Positions 33,789 to 41,929 of a stretch of DNA of 64,000 nt are shown one piece after another. Each line of letters starts with the position of its first letter. Within the stretch, counting starts at the first letter, position 1. The translations under genes were made by a program, and so were the position numbers. The notes beneath the pieces are model-generated. The model saw only the letters and a list, made by a program, of their open reading frames with translations. It made no database searches and was not told the origin of the DNA. The DNA lies in the NCBI RefSeq assembly GCF_001667885.1, contig NZ_LZJW01000141.1, positions 18,268 to 82,267 on the forward strand, read 5' to 3'. The stretch is from Mycobacterium scrofulaceum (lineage in GTDB: Bacteria > Actinomycetota > Actinomycetes > Mycobacteriales > Mycobacteriaceae).

Positions 33789-35768
33789 ATGTACCGGAGA
33801 CGTCTGGGCAAAGTGGTCGCGCTGGTCGCGGTGGTTGGGTTTTTGGTGATGAGCGCCCCGGCGTCGTGGGGTGCGCCCGGCGACCCGGCTACCGCCGCGG
33901 ACTCGCCGACCCTGTCGCTTACCGACATCGGGTCCGCACCCAGTCTGGAGTTCTGGGGCGTGACGAGCACCCAACAGCTGACCGTGCCCGTACTGCACGG
34001 CCTGACACCGACGGCAATGAACGCCACCGTCGAGATGCCGATCAATTTGCGGTCCGGGGTGCTCACCGTCACGCAGGGCGAGCGCACCATCGCGCGGCTG
34101 AACCTGCCCTCCACCGATCAGGCGCCGATCGTCATTCCCCTGGCGGGCGCGGAGGTCAACGACAATTGGCTGACCGTGACGCTGCGCTCCTACCTGGTGC
34201 CAATGGAGGGATTCTGCCTCTACCCGTGGAGCCCGCTCCGCCTGACCAACGGGTCGATCACCTACACCGGCGTCGAGTTGCCGCCCACCACGGTGGCGCA
34301 TTTCCTGCCTCCGGTGCTGCGCAAGCTTTCCATCTACCTGCCGCCGTCGCCCTCGCCGAACGAGTCCGATACGGCGATCCAGCTGGCCGCCTCCACGGCC
34401 GCGCACTACGGTCGGCAGACCCCCGAGATCGCCGTGATCCCGCTGGCCGAGGGGCAGACCGCACCGCCGGCGCCGCCGGCGCCGCTGGAACGGCAGATCG
34501 TCGTCAAAGAGGGCCCCGACAACGGGCTTTCGCTACAGGGCGCCTCGGGTGTGCCGTGGTTGCTGATGTCGGGACCGCTCGGTCAGTCGGACGAATCGAA
34601 CACGGCAGTGCTGTTCAATGACGTCTCGCAGCTGGCCCTGTCCTCCAAGGCGACGGTGGACCAGCTCAAGCCGAACGTGCAGCAACTCGGCGGCAGCGTC
34701 GCGCTGCGCGACTTAGCGCAGCCCGTTCTCAACTCGACGTCACTGCAACCGCGGGTGTCGATCGGCATCGACCAAACCCGGTTCGCCAGATCGGTGCACG
34801 ACGTGCGCGTGCATCTGCAGGGTTCCTACACCCCGACGCCGGGCAACGTCGGCGGCCAGATCGCCGCGACCATCGGCCCCGAGACCATCGACCACTGGGC
34901 GACCGACGGCCAGGGCACCATCGACCGCTGGATCGACGTGCCGAACCGACTGCTGCAGCGATACACCAGTATCGATCTGGTCCTCGACGTCGCGGCCAAC
35001 ACCGGGCACTGCGGCGACTTCTACACCGCCGGGCCGGGTAGTCAGCTCCTGACGCTGAACATCAACGGCGACAGCACAATACAGAGCAGCCCGGCCGCCC
35101 CACCGGTGCCGGACGGCTTCCAATCCGTGCCGCAGTCATTGATGCCCCGGATGCAGGTGGGCATCGAGGCGCACTCGCTGATCGACACCGTGCGGGCGAT
35201 CAACATCGTCGTGGGCCTGCAGCGGATAAGCGCCACGCCGCTCTACACCACGGTCACGACCCCACAGCAGGCGATCGACTCGTCGGACCCCGCAATTGTG
35301 ATCTCGGCCGACGGGTGGAACCACTCCAATGTCGCGCTCCCGGTGTCGGCGGGGCCCAGCGGACCCATCACCGTCAATGCTGTCCAATCCGACGGCAAGC
35401 CGGCAAAACTCACGCTCGACCCCGATCTCCGGTTCGCCTCTCTCCAAGTGGTTTTCAACCGCGGCAGGTCGCTTCTCGTGGCGACATCCAACGGCGCACC
35501 AGGACAGCTCGACGAGCTGCTGCGGTGGCTCGGTAGCGATAACAAGCGGTGGCAACGGCTCAGAGGGGCCGCGGTGGTGTCCGCGCCGGGAGGACAGGAC
35601 CCGGTGACCGTCGAGCACACACCCACGGCCGGTCCGACCGCGGGATCGCAGGGCCACTCCGACCTCGGTTGGCTGTGGTGGTTCGGCGCGGCCTGGATCG
35701 CTGTGGCCATCGTCGGCGGCGGGGTGATCTTATGGCGCACCAGGCGCGAATCTCGGCGGCGCCGTTAG
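33789..35768 (+). CDS. BcsB-like cellulose synthase accessory protein
   Basis: Exported, membrane-anchored protein of 659 residues. A signal-type segment (about 7-28, GKVVALVAVVGFLVMSAPAS) and a C-terminal membrane helix (about 635-653, WLWWFGAAWIAVAIVGGGV) followed by arginines frame a large outer domain. That domain has the BcsB pattern: FWGV, MNATVEMPINLRSG, NDNWLTVTLR, GFC and the late FYTAGPGSQL. BcsB is the extracytoplasmic partner of the BcsA synthase, but no BcsA gene is in the window. ATG 33789 is chosen from the leaderless promoter; ATG 33771 would lie inside it. It may assist the local polysaccharide or another synthase. Confidence 0.78.
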   Translation: MYRRRLGKVVALVAVVGFLVMSAPASWGAPGDPATAADSPTLSLTDIGSAPSLEFWGVTSTQQLTVPVLHGLTPTAMNATVEMPINLRSGVLTVTQGERTIARLNLPSTDQAPIVIPLAGAEVNDNWLTVTLRSYLVPMEGFCLYPWSPLRLTNGSITYTGVELPPTTVAHFLPPVLRKLSIYLPPSPSPNESDTAIQLAASTAAHYGRQTPEIAVIPLAEGQTAPPAPPAPLERQIVVKEGPDNGLSLQGASGVPWLLMSGPLGQSDESNTAVLFNDVSQLALSSKATVDQLKPNVQQLGGSVALRDLAQPVLNSTSLQPRVSIGIDQTRFARSVHDVRVHLQGSYTPTPGNVGGQIAATIGPETIDHWATDGQGTIDRWIDVPNRLLQRYTSIDLVLDVAANTGHCGDFYTAGPGSQLLTLNINGDSTIQSSPAAPPVPDGFQSVPQSLMPRMQVGIEAHSLIDTVRAINIVVGLQRISATPLYTTVTTPQQAIDSSDPAIVISADGWNHSNVALPVSAGPSGPITVNAVQSDGKPAKLTLDPDLRFASLQVVFNRGRSLLVATSNGAPGQLDELLRWLGSDNKRWQRLRGAAVVSAPGGQDPVTVEHTPTAGPTAGSQGHSDLGWLWWFGAAWIAVAIVGGGVILWRTRRESRRRR

Positions 35769-35966
35769 CGTCTCCGCGTGACGAGGTGGACCCGGTCGCC
35801 CGGCTGGGCGGGGTCATCGGGGTCTGAGGCGCCGCGACGCCGGCGAATCCCCGCGGCACTCGAGCGCGAACCGAATGCGCGCCAACAATTTTCGCCTACC
35901 CCACTGCGGTTCGTCCTTCGACCACTTCGGGCCGACGGTTTTCGCCGGCCTGCGGCGTCGCCGCCG

Positions 35967-36329
35967 CTAGCGGTCCTCCTGCCACAACTGCTCGGTCAGA
36001 TCCTGGAACGCCGCGAGCACGAACTGGTCGTCGGCGCGCATCGCCGCTGACTTGCTCATCATCGCGCGCACGACCGAACCGTCCTTGTGCGCCAGCTCGA
36101 CCACCATGTTCGCCAGGGAATGAACGACCGATAACAACGAATCGGAGGCCGGTGCCTGGTGGAAGATCTGGTGGAACTTCAGTGCCAGCACCTCTTCGCG
36201 GTCGTAACCCATCATCTCGGCGAAGGCGGCGTTGGAAAACAGGATGGTGCCGTCATTCTCGATGGCCAGCACCGGGATCGGGATCCGCTCGAGCACAACA
36301 AGTGCGGGCAGCTGTTTCAGGGTCGTCAT
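35967..36329 (-). CDS. Single-domain PAS protein
   Basis: Small cytoplasmic protein of 120 residues made almost only of a PAS domain (about 12-115). IPVLAIENDGTILFSNAAFAEMMGYDREEVLAL is the PAS core, and VELAHKDGSVVRAMMSKSA follows. No output domain is attached, so it would act by protein contact or as a sensor module. The start at ATG 36329 is set by AGGGTGA at about 8 bases upstream; an in-frame upstream ATG has no such site. A TATGTT hexamer further upstream could be its -10. Confidence 0.8.
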   Translation of the reverse strand: MTTLKQLPALVVLERIPIPVLAIENDGTILFSNAAFAEMMGYDREEVLALKFHQIFHQAPASDSLLSVVHSLANMVVELAHKDGSVVRAMMSKSAAMRADDQFVLAAFQDLTEQLWQEDR

Positions 36330-36584
36330 CGGCGAGTCACCCTGTTGCCGATTGCGTCGTCGGTCCACCGGCCGATTATGGCGCATAACATAGGCTATAC
36401 ACAGGTCTTCGCGCAGATGCCCGTCGCGGATTGGCGCCACGGTTCGTTTCCTCGCTCGCCGGAGGCTTCCCACTCACATATTCGGACCGGCGTCGTCGGC
36501 GCCTTGCAAAACACTCTTTTTCGGCAAGCTTGCGCGCGCCGTGGCGGTGATCGGCCGGCGGCGGGCCGGTCGGTCGCGATGGAC

Positions 36585-36596
36585 GCTAAGGTTAGC
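36585..36596. promoter_or_regulatory. Palindrome with GCTAA arms
   Basis: GCTAA-GG-TTAGC is a perfect 5-2-5 palindrome. It shares arms with the two stronger palindromes just downstream and may be an auxiliary operator half. Confidence 0.35.
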
Positions 36597-36609
36597 GACA
36601 GCACACGAA

Positions 36610-36624
36610 AATAGCGTTGCTATT
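36610..36624. promoter_or_regulatory. Palindromic operator overlapping the -35 of the DUF1772 gene
   Basis: AATAGC-GTT-GCTATT is a perfect 6-3-6 inverted repeat. Its last two bases are the first of the TTGACG -35 element. It shares the core TAGCGTTGCTA with the palindrome at 36644-36658. Confidence 0.6.
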
Positions 36625-36651
36625 GACGCCCGCCCCGTCGTGGGTTAGCGT
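36623..36651 (+). promoter_or_regulatory. SigA-like promoter of the DUF1772 gene
   Basis: TTGACG (36623-36628), 17 bases, TAGCGT (36646-36651). Predicted start near 36658, then GGGAG and ATG 36684. Both hexamers overlap palindromes. Confidence 0.55.
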
Positions 36652-36658
36652 TGCTAAC
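36644..36658. promoter_or_regulatory. Palindromic operator covering the -10 of the DUF1772 gene
   Basis: GTTAGC-GTT-GCTAAC is a perfect 6-3-6 inverted repeat that covers the -10 hexamer and the likely start. Centre-to-centre distance to the first palindrome is 34 bp, about three helix turns. Confidence 0.6.
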
Positions 36659-36683
36659 ACCTACGGAGACGGGAGTGTGCATC

Positions 36684-37148
36684 ATGGTCGCCACATTGTT
36701 CGCGGTCATCGCGGTGCTGGGCACCGGCGTGGTCTACGGCACCGACGTGTTCTGCGCGATGGTGCTGAGGCCCGCGCTCGCCCGCGTCGACGACCGGGCC
36801 CTGCTCTCGGTGTCGGGCAACATCCATCGCTACGGGGACGCCAGGATGCCCGTGCCCGGGGTACTCGGCATCGCGGCGGCGGCGATCAGCGCGGGATTCG
36901 CCGCGGCGTCCGGCCGCTGGGCGCAAGCCGGCGCGGCCGGCGCCGCCGTCGTCGTGCTGGTGGTGTGGCTGCTGATCTACCTGCGGGTGAGCGCGCCGAT
37001 CAACCGCCAACTGATCGCCGGCGCGGATCAGCCCGAGCTGCCGACGGATGCTCGTGCGCTGCAACGCAACTGGGACGGGGTAATCACAGCCAGGGCCGCC
37101 CTGCAGGGCCTGGCCGTCACGGCGCTGTGCCTGGCGATCTTCATCTGA
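36684..37148 (+). CDS. DUF1772 (anthrone oxygenase-like) membrane protein
   Basis: Membrane protein of 154 residues with four hydrophobic segments (about 1-20, 50-70, 78-98 and 133-152). FCAMVLRPAL and the C-terminal NWDGVITARAALQGLA fit the DUF1772 family. Some eukaryotic members are called anthrone oxygenases; the bacterial role is open. ATG 36684 follows GGGAG (36671-36675) at 8 bases. The promoter carries two matched palindromes, which suggests tight repression by an unlinked regulator. The gene converges on metG. Confidence 0.78.
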   Translation: MVATLFAVIAVLGTGVVYGTDVFCAMVLRPALARVDDRALLSVSGNIHRYGDARMPVPGVLGIAAAAISAGFAAASGRWAQAGAAGAAVVVLVVWLLIYLRVSAPINRQLIAGADQPELPTDARALQRNWDGVITARAALQGLAVTALCLAIFI

Positions 37149-37213
37149 AGGGTGACGGGAAAATTGCCAGCGTCGAGCGGGCCGGGCATGCCGTCGCGCA
37201 CCGCGCCGCCAAC

Positions 37214-37235
37214 GGCCGCGTCACCGTTCGCGGCC
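37214..37235. terminator. Hairpin between convergent DUF1772 and metG genes
   Basis: GGCCGCG, loop of 8 bases, CGCGGCC. It is a perfect 7-bp stem in the 100-base gap, without a T-run. Confidence 0.45.
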
Positions 37236-37248
37236 GCCTCGGGGGCAG

Positions 37249-38790
37249 CTAGTCGGCTTGGTAACGGGGGAAGACCCCGGTCGGCGCCGGCAGCGCCGTA
37301 CCGGGGGCCAGTCGCTTGCCGATCGCGTCGAAGCTGCGCTCGTCGGGCGCCTGGCCGAGCAGATCCAACAGCTTGCCCGCCGACTCGGGCATCACGGGCT
37401 GGATCAGCAGCGCCGCGATGCGGACCGCCTCGCACGTCGTGTAAAGCACTGTCGCGAAGCGCTTCTGGTCCGCCTCCGAGTCGCTCTTGCGCAACACCCA
37501 CGGCTGCTGGGCGGAGAAATATCGGTTCGCCGCGCCCAGCATCAGCCAGATCGCTTCCAACGCCAGGTGCATGGCCTGACCGTCGAAGGCGGCGCGCACA
37601 CGGTCCAGCAGGCCGTCGGCCGTCGCCAGCAGCTCGGCGTCGTCGGCGGTGAATTCCCCGGGCGTCGGGACCACCCCGTCCAGGTTCTTGGCGACCATGG
37701 ACAGCGACCGCTGGGCCAGGTTGCCCAGCTCGTTGGCGAGGTCGGTGTTGATGCGCGTGACGATGGCGTCCTCGCTGTAGCTGCCGTCCTGGCCGAACGG
37801 GACCTCCCGCAACAGGAAATAGCGCAACTGGTCCACGCCGAAGGTCTCGGTCAGCGCCACCGGGTCGACGATGTTGCCCACCGACTTGCTCATCTTCTCG
37901 CCCCGATTCAGCAGGAACCCGTGCGCGAAAACGCGGCGCGGGAGCTCGATCCCGGCCGACATCAGGAACGCCGGCCAGTACACGGTGTGGAATCGGATGA
38001 TGTCCTTGCCGATCATGTGCAGGTCGGCGGGCCAGTAGCGGCGGAACATCGGTGAATCGGTGTCGGGGTAGCCCACCCCGGTCAGGTAATTGGTCAGCGC
38101 GTCGACCCAGACGTACATGACGTGGTCGGGATGGTCGGGCACTTTCACGCCCCAGTCGAACGACGTGCGCGAGATCGACAGGTCGCGCAGGCCGCCGGAG
38201 ACGAAGCTGACCACTTCGTTGCGGCGCACTTCGGGGGCGATGAAGTCCGGGTTTGCCTCGTAATGGGCCAGCAGCTTGTCGGTGTACGCCGACAGCCGGA
38301 AGAAGTAGGTCTGCTCCTCGGTCCAGGTCACCGGCGTTCCGGTCTCGACGGCGACCCTGGTCCCGTCGACGATGGCGGTCTCCGATTCGACGAAGAACCG
38401 CTCGTCGCGCACCGAGTACCAACCGGCATAGCTGTCCAGATAGATGTCTCCGGCCGCGTCCATCCGCCGCCAGATCTCCTTGGACGCTTCGTGGTGGTCG
38501 GGGTCCGTGGTGCGGATGAACCGGTCGAAGGAGATGTTGAGCTTCTCCTGCAGGCGTTGGAACACATCGGAATTCCGCCGCGCCAGGTCGGCGGTCGGGA
38601 GGCCCTCCGCCGCCGCCGTCTCGAGCATCTTGAGGCCGTGCTCGTCGGTGCCGGTCAGGAAACGCACGTCGAATCCGTCGAGCCGCTTGAACCGCGCGAT
38701 GGCGTCCGTGGCGATGTACTCATAGGCGTGCCCGACGTGCGGATTGCCATTGGGGTACGTGATCGCGGTGGTGACGTAGAAGGGCCTCAT
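37249..38790 (-). CDS. metG: Methionyl-tRNA synthetase
   Basis: Class I synthetase of 513 residues that charges tRNA-Met. The HIGH-type motif is HVGH at 18-21 within TYPNGNPHVGHAYEY. KMSKSVGN lies near residue 300, and FLTGTDEHG and WVDALTNYL are also present. The protein ends after the anticodon-binding helical domain and lacks the C-terminal dimerisation domain of some MetRS, as in Rv1007c. ATG 38790 lies 9 bases from a TAAGGT hexamer on the minus strand, so the message is nearly leaderless. Divergent from tatD. Confidence 0.96.
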   Translation of the reverse strand: MRPFYVTTAITYPNGNPHVGHAYEYIATDAIARFKRLDGFDVRFLTGTDEHGLKMLETAAAEGLPTADLARRNSDVFQRLQEKLNISFDRFIRTTDPDHHEASKEIWRRMDAAGDIYLDSYAGWYSVRDERFFVESETAIVDGTRVAVETGTPVTWTEEQTYFFRLSAYTDKLLAHYEANPDFIAPEVRRNEVVSFVSGGLRDLSISRTSFDWGVKVPDHPDHVMYVWVDALTNYLTGVGYPDTDSPMFRRYWPADLHMIGKDIIRFHTVYWPAFLMSAGIELPRRVFAHGFLLNRGEKMSKSVGNIVDPVALTETFGVDQLRYFLLREVPFGQDGSYSEDAIVTRINTDLANELGNLAQRSLSMVAKNLDGVVPTPGEFTADDAELLATADGLLDRVRAAFDGQAMHLALEAIWLMLGAANRYFSAQQPWVLRKSDSEADQKRFATVLYTTCEAVRIAALLIQPVMPESAGKLLDLLGQAPDERSFDAIGKRLAPGTALPAPTGVFPRYQAD

Positions 38791-38799
38791 CGAGAGTCC

Positions 38800-38809
38800 A
38801 CCTTATTGT
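38800..38809. promoter_or_regulatory. Overlapping divergent -10 elements of metG and tatD
   Basis: ACCTTATTGT reads as TATTGT on the plus strand (for tatD) and TAAGGT on the minus strand (for metG), sharing the central TA. The layout equals that between pmt and rsmI. Distances to GTG 38816 and ATG 38790 are 6 and 9 bases. Confidence 0.55.
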
Positions 38810-38815
38810 GTGCCG

Positions 38816-39670
38816 GTGAGCTCCAAACCGCGAGAACGCCGTGAACGCGAAGTGCCGCCCGCACCCGAGCCGCTGGCGCCCCTGGTCGACGCCCACACCC
38901 ACCTCGACGCGTGTGGCGCGCGGGACGCCGGCGACGTGCGCGCCATCGTGGATCGCGCCGCGGCGGTCGGGGTGGGGACGGTGGTCACCATCGCCGACGA
39001 CCTGGCTTCGGCGGCCTGGGTGACCCGGGCAGCCGAATGGGATCCGCGGGTGTACGCCGCGGTGGCGCTGCACCCGACCCGGGCCGACGCGCTGGACGAC
39101 GCCGCCCGCGGCGAGATCGAGCGGCTGGTGGCGCACCCCCGGGTGGTGGCCGTCGGCGAGACCGGCCTCGACCTGTACTGGCCCGGGCACCTCGACGGGT
39201 GCGCGCAGCCGGACACCCAGCGGGAAGCCTTCGCCTGGCACATCGACCTGGCCAAGCGGTGCGGCAAACCGTTGATGATCCACAACCGGGAGGCCGACGC
39301 CGAGGTGCTCGACGTGCTGGCCGCCGAGGGCGCTCCCGACACGGTGATCTTCCACTGCTTCTCGTCGGACGCCGCGATGGCCCGCCGCTGCGTGGACGCC
39401 GGGTGGTTGCTCAGCCTGTCGGGCACCGCGAGCTTCCGTAACGCCCGCGACCTGCGGGAAGCCGTCCCGCTGATACCGCTGGAACAACTGCTGGTCGAAA
39501 CCGACGCGCCCTTCTTGACGCCGCACCCGTACCGCGGCGCGCCGAACGAGCCGTATTGCCTTCCTTATACTGTCCGAGCGGTCGCCGAACTGGTGGGCCG
39601 TCCCGCCGAAGAGCTGGCGCAGGCCACGACGAGCAACGCTCGGCGGGTCTACGGGCTGGCTCCCGGTTAA
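38816..39670 (+). CDS. tatD: TatD-family metal-dependent DNase
   Basis: Amidohydrolase-fold nuclease of 284 residues. The metal ligands are in VDAHTHLDAC, GETGLDLYW, MIHNREAD, FHCFSSD and LLVETDAPFL, all intact. Gene order metG-tatD-rpfB-rsmA is conserved in mycobacteria (Rv1007c-Rv1010). GTG 38816 is preferred over GTG 38810 because it lies 6 bases after TATTGT and would start a leaderless message. The N-terminal 18 residues are charged and probably disordered. Confidence 0.92.
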   Translation: MSSKPRERREREVPPAPEPLAPLVDAHTHLDACGARDAGDVRAIVDRAAAVGVGTVVTIADDLASAAWVTRAAEWDPRVYAAVALHPTRADALDDAARGEIERLVAHPRVVAVGETGLDLYWPGHLDGCAQPDTQREAFAWHIDLAKRCGKPLMIHNREADAEVLDVLAAEGAPDTVIFHCFSSDAAMARRCVDAGWLLSLSGTASFRNARDLREAVPLIPLEQLLVETDAPFLTPHPYRGAPNEPYCLPYTVRAVAELVGRPAEELAQATTSNARRVYGLAPG

Positions 39671-39712
39671 CTCGCCGCACGGGACGATTGCGTTAACCAA
39701 TTCGCGCCGGAG

Positions 39713-39741
39713 TTGCTCAACTTTGGCCGGTTCGTTACCGT
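39713..39741 (+). promoter_or_regulatory. Candidate rpfB promoter
   Basis: TTGCTC (39713-39718), 17 bases, TACCGT (39736-39741). The start would be near 39748, leaving a leader of about 90 bases. Confidence 0.45.
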
Positions 39742-39758
39742 CTTGTGATCGAAAGGGT

Positions 39759-39776
39759 GGGGGCCTACGGGCCCTT
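39759..39776 (+). promoter_or_regulatory. GC hairpin with UACG loop in the rpfB leader (possible attenuator)
   Basis: GGGCC (39761-39765), loop TACG, GGCCC (39770-39774), followed by TTATTT. A C-UACG-G loop is very stable. The shape is that of a short intrinsic terminator inside the leader. An RNA switch ahead of rpfB-ksgA-ispE has been reported in M. tuberculosis, so this may be part of the same control. Confidence 0.45.
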
Positions 39777-39837
39777 ATTTGTCGCTAGGTGCTGATTAGG
39801 TCGTTGGAGTACTTGCTGTGGTCGGGATAGACGCACG

Positions 39838-40965
39838 TTGACTGTATTAACAAAACTTCATCAGACACCGTCGCCGATGTTGCGGCTCATCGTCGGAGGA
39901 CTGTTACTGGTTCTGGCGTTCGCGGGCGGATTCGCGGTCTCCGCATGCAAGACGGTGACGCTGACCGTCGACGGCATCGCGATGCGGGTCACGACCATGA
40001 AGTCGCGAGTCATCGACATCGTGCAGGAGAACGGCTTCGCCGTCGACGAGCGTGACGACCTGTCCCCGGCCGGGGATGTCAAGGTGCACGACGCCGCCAA
40101 CATCGTGTTGCGCCGCAGCCGGCCGCTGCAGATTTCGCTGGACGGTCACGACACCAAGCAGGTTTGGACCACGGCGTCGACCGTCGACGAGGCCCTGGCC
40201 CAACTCGCCATGACCGACACGGCCCCGGCCGCGGCCTCGCGCGGGAGCCGGGTCCCGCTGGCCGGGATGGCGCTCCCCGTCGTCAGCGCGAAGACGGTCC
40301 GCATCACCGACGGCGGCGCGACCCGCACGGTGCACCTGCCCGCGCCCAACGTCGCGGCGTTGCTGAGCGCCGCCGGCGCCCCGCTGCTGGAAGGCGACCA
40401 GGCGACGCCGAGCGCGTCGTCCCCGATCGTCGACGGCATGGAGATCCAGGTGACCCGCAACCGGATCGAGCGGGTGACCGAGCGAATGCCGTTGCAGCCG
40501 AACGCCCGTCGGGTCGAGGACCCGGACATGAACATGAGCCGCCAGGTGGTGGAAGACCCGGGCAGCCCCGGCACCCAGGACGTCACGTTCGCCGTGGCCA
40601 CCGTCAACGGCGTTGAGACCGGCCGGCTGCCGATCGCCAACACGGTCATCACCCCGGCCCGTGATGCCGTGGTGCGGGTGGGCACCAAGCCCGGCACCGA
40701 CGTGCCGCCGGTCACCAACGGCTCCATCTGGGACGCCATCGCGGGCTGCGAGGCGGGCGGAAACTGGGCGATCAACACCGGCAACGGCTACTACGGCGGT
40801 GTGCAGTTCGACCAGGGCACCTGGGAGCGCAACGGTGGGCTGAGGTTCGCCGCGCGCGCGGACCTGGCGACCCGCGAAGAGCAGATCGCGGTCGCCGAGG
40901 TGACGCGCGAGCGTCAGGGTTGGGGCGCGTGGCCCGTGTGCAGCGGAAGAGCTGGTGCGAGCTGA
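39838..40965 (+). CDS. rpfB: Resuscitation-promoting factor RpfB
   Basis: Surface-anchored muralytic enzyme, 375 residues from TTG 39838. A membrane anchor (about 15-35) is followed by three DUF348 repeats (about 40-215), a G5 domain (about 215-295) and the C-terminal Rpf catalytic domain. That domain has the catalytic Glu in CEAGGNW near residue 303, and GYYGGVQFDQGTWE follows. Such enzymes cleave peptidoglycan glycan strands and aid regrowth of dormant cells. ATG 39877 is an alternative and gives 362 residues, the length I recall for Rv1009. The gene leads the rpfB-rsmA-ispE operon, overlapping rsmA. Confidence 0.95.
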   Translation: MTVLTKLHQTPSPMLRLIVGGLLLVLAFAGGFAVSACKTVTLTVDGIAMRVTTMKSRVIDIVQENGFAVDERDDLSPAGDVKVHDAANIVLRRSRPLQISLDGHDTKQVWTTASTVDEALAQLAMTDTAPAAASRGSRVPLAGMALPVVSAKTVRITDGGATRTVHLPAPNVAALLSAAGAPLLEGDQATPSASSPIVDGMEIQVTRNRIERVTERMPLQPNARRVEDPDMNMSRQVVEDPGSPGTQDVTFAVATVNGVETGRLPIANTVITPARDAVVRVGTKPGTDVPPVTNGSIWDAIAGCEAGGNWAINTGNGYYGGVQFDQGTWERNGGLRFAARADLATREEQIAVAEVTRERQGWGAWPVCSGRAGAS

Positions 40966-41861
40966 CCATCCGGCTGCTCGGTCGCACCGAGATCAGGCGG
41001 CTTGCCAAAGAACTTGACCTTCGACCACGGAAATCCCTCGGCCAAAACTTCGTCCACGACGCCAACACGGTCCGCCGGATCGTCTCGACCTCCGGGGTCG
41101 GCCGGTCCGACCACGTCCTCGAGGTGGGACCCGGCCTGGGCTCGCTGACGCTGGCGCTGCTGGATCGCGGCGCCACCGTCACCGCCGTCGAAATCGACCC
41201 GGTGCTCGCCGATCGGCTGCCGCAGACCGTCGCCGAGCACTCGAACAGCGAAGTGCAGCGGTTCACCGTGCTCAACCGCGACGTGTTGACGTTGCGCTCC
41301 GACGAGCTGGCCGCGCAACCCAACGCGGTCGTCGCCAACCTGCCCTACAACGTCGCGGTGCCCGCGCTGCTGCATCTGCTCGCCGAATTCCCCTCGATCC
41401 AGACCGTGACCGTCATGGTGCAGGCGGAGGTGGCCGAGCGCCTCGCCGCCGAGCCGGGCGGCAAGGAGTACGGCGTGCCCAGCGTGAAAGTCCGCTACTT
41501 CGGATCGGTTCGCCGGTGCGGCATGGTCTCGCCGACCGTCTTCTGGCCGATTCCCCGCGTGTATTCCGGGCTCGTGCGCATCGACCGCCACGCCACTCCG
41601 CCATGGCCCACCGACGACGCCTTCCGCCGCCAGGTGTTCGAGCTGGTGGACATCGCGTTCGCGCAGCGGCGCAAGACCGCCCGCAACGCGTTCGTCGAGT
41701 GGGCCGGCTCGGGCAACGAGTCGGCGAGCCGACTGCTGGCGGCCAGCATCGACCCGGCGCGCCGCGGTGAGACGCTGTCCATCGACGACTTCGTCCGCCT
41801 GTTGCGACGCTCGAACGAGCCGGCCGACACCACGACCGAGCAGCCGGCATCGCCGAGCTGA
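40938..41861 (+). CDS. rsmA: 16S rRNA (adenine1518/1519-N6) dimethyltransferase KsgA
   Basis: SAM-dependent rRNA dimethyltransferase for the two adenines of helix 45 in 16S rRNA, about 307 residues. KSLGQNFVHD opens the fold, VLEVGPGLGSLT is the SAM motif, AVEIDP binds the ribose, and NLPYN is the catalytic loop. The C-terminal helical part carries FAQRRKTARNAF. The start overlaps the end of rpfB and is uncertain: GTG 40938, GTG 40929 and TTG 40920 are in frame and none has a clear ribosome-binding site. Translation is probably coupled to rpfB. Confidence 0.93.
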   Translation: MQRKSWCELTIRLLGRTEIRRLAKELDLRPRKSLGQNFVHDANTVRRIVSTSGVGRSDHVLEVGPGLGSLTLALLDRGATVTAVEIDPVLADRLPQTVAEHSNSEVQRFTVLNRDVLTLRSDELAAQPNAVVANLPYNVAVPALLHLLAEFPSIQTVTVMVQAEVAERLAAEPGGKEYGVPSVKVRYFGSVRRCGMVSPTVFWPIPRVYSGLVRIDRHATPPWPTDDAFRRQVFELVDIAFAQRRKTARNAFVEWAGSGNESASRLLAASIDPARRGETLSIDDFVRLLRRSNEPADTTTEQPASPS

Positions 41862-41929
41862 TCGCCGCACCGTCGGCGCCGCTGCGTGTGGTTGGCCGGT
41901 GGCAGCGATAGTCTGCTGCGGTGCCTGGC

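Larger units (their letters stand above)
36330..36683. other. Divergent intergenic region with palindromes
   Basis: About 354 bases without a gene. The left part holds the likely promoter of the PAS gene. The right part (36585-36660) has three palindromes with a GCTAA/TTAGC or TAGC-GTT-GCTA core next to the DUF1772 promoter. The middle shows nothing I can identify. Confidence 0.5.
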
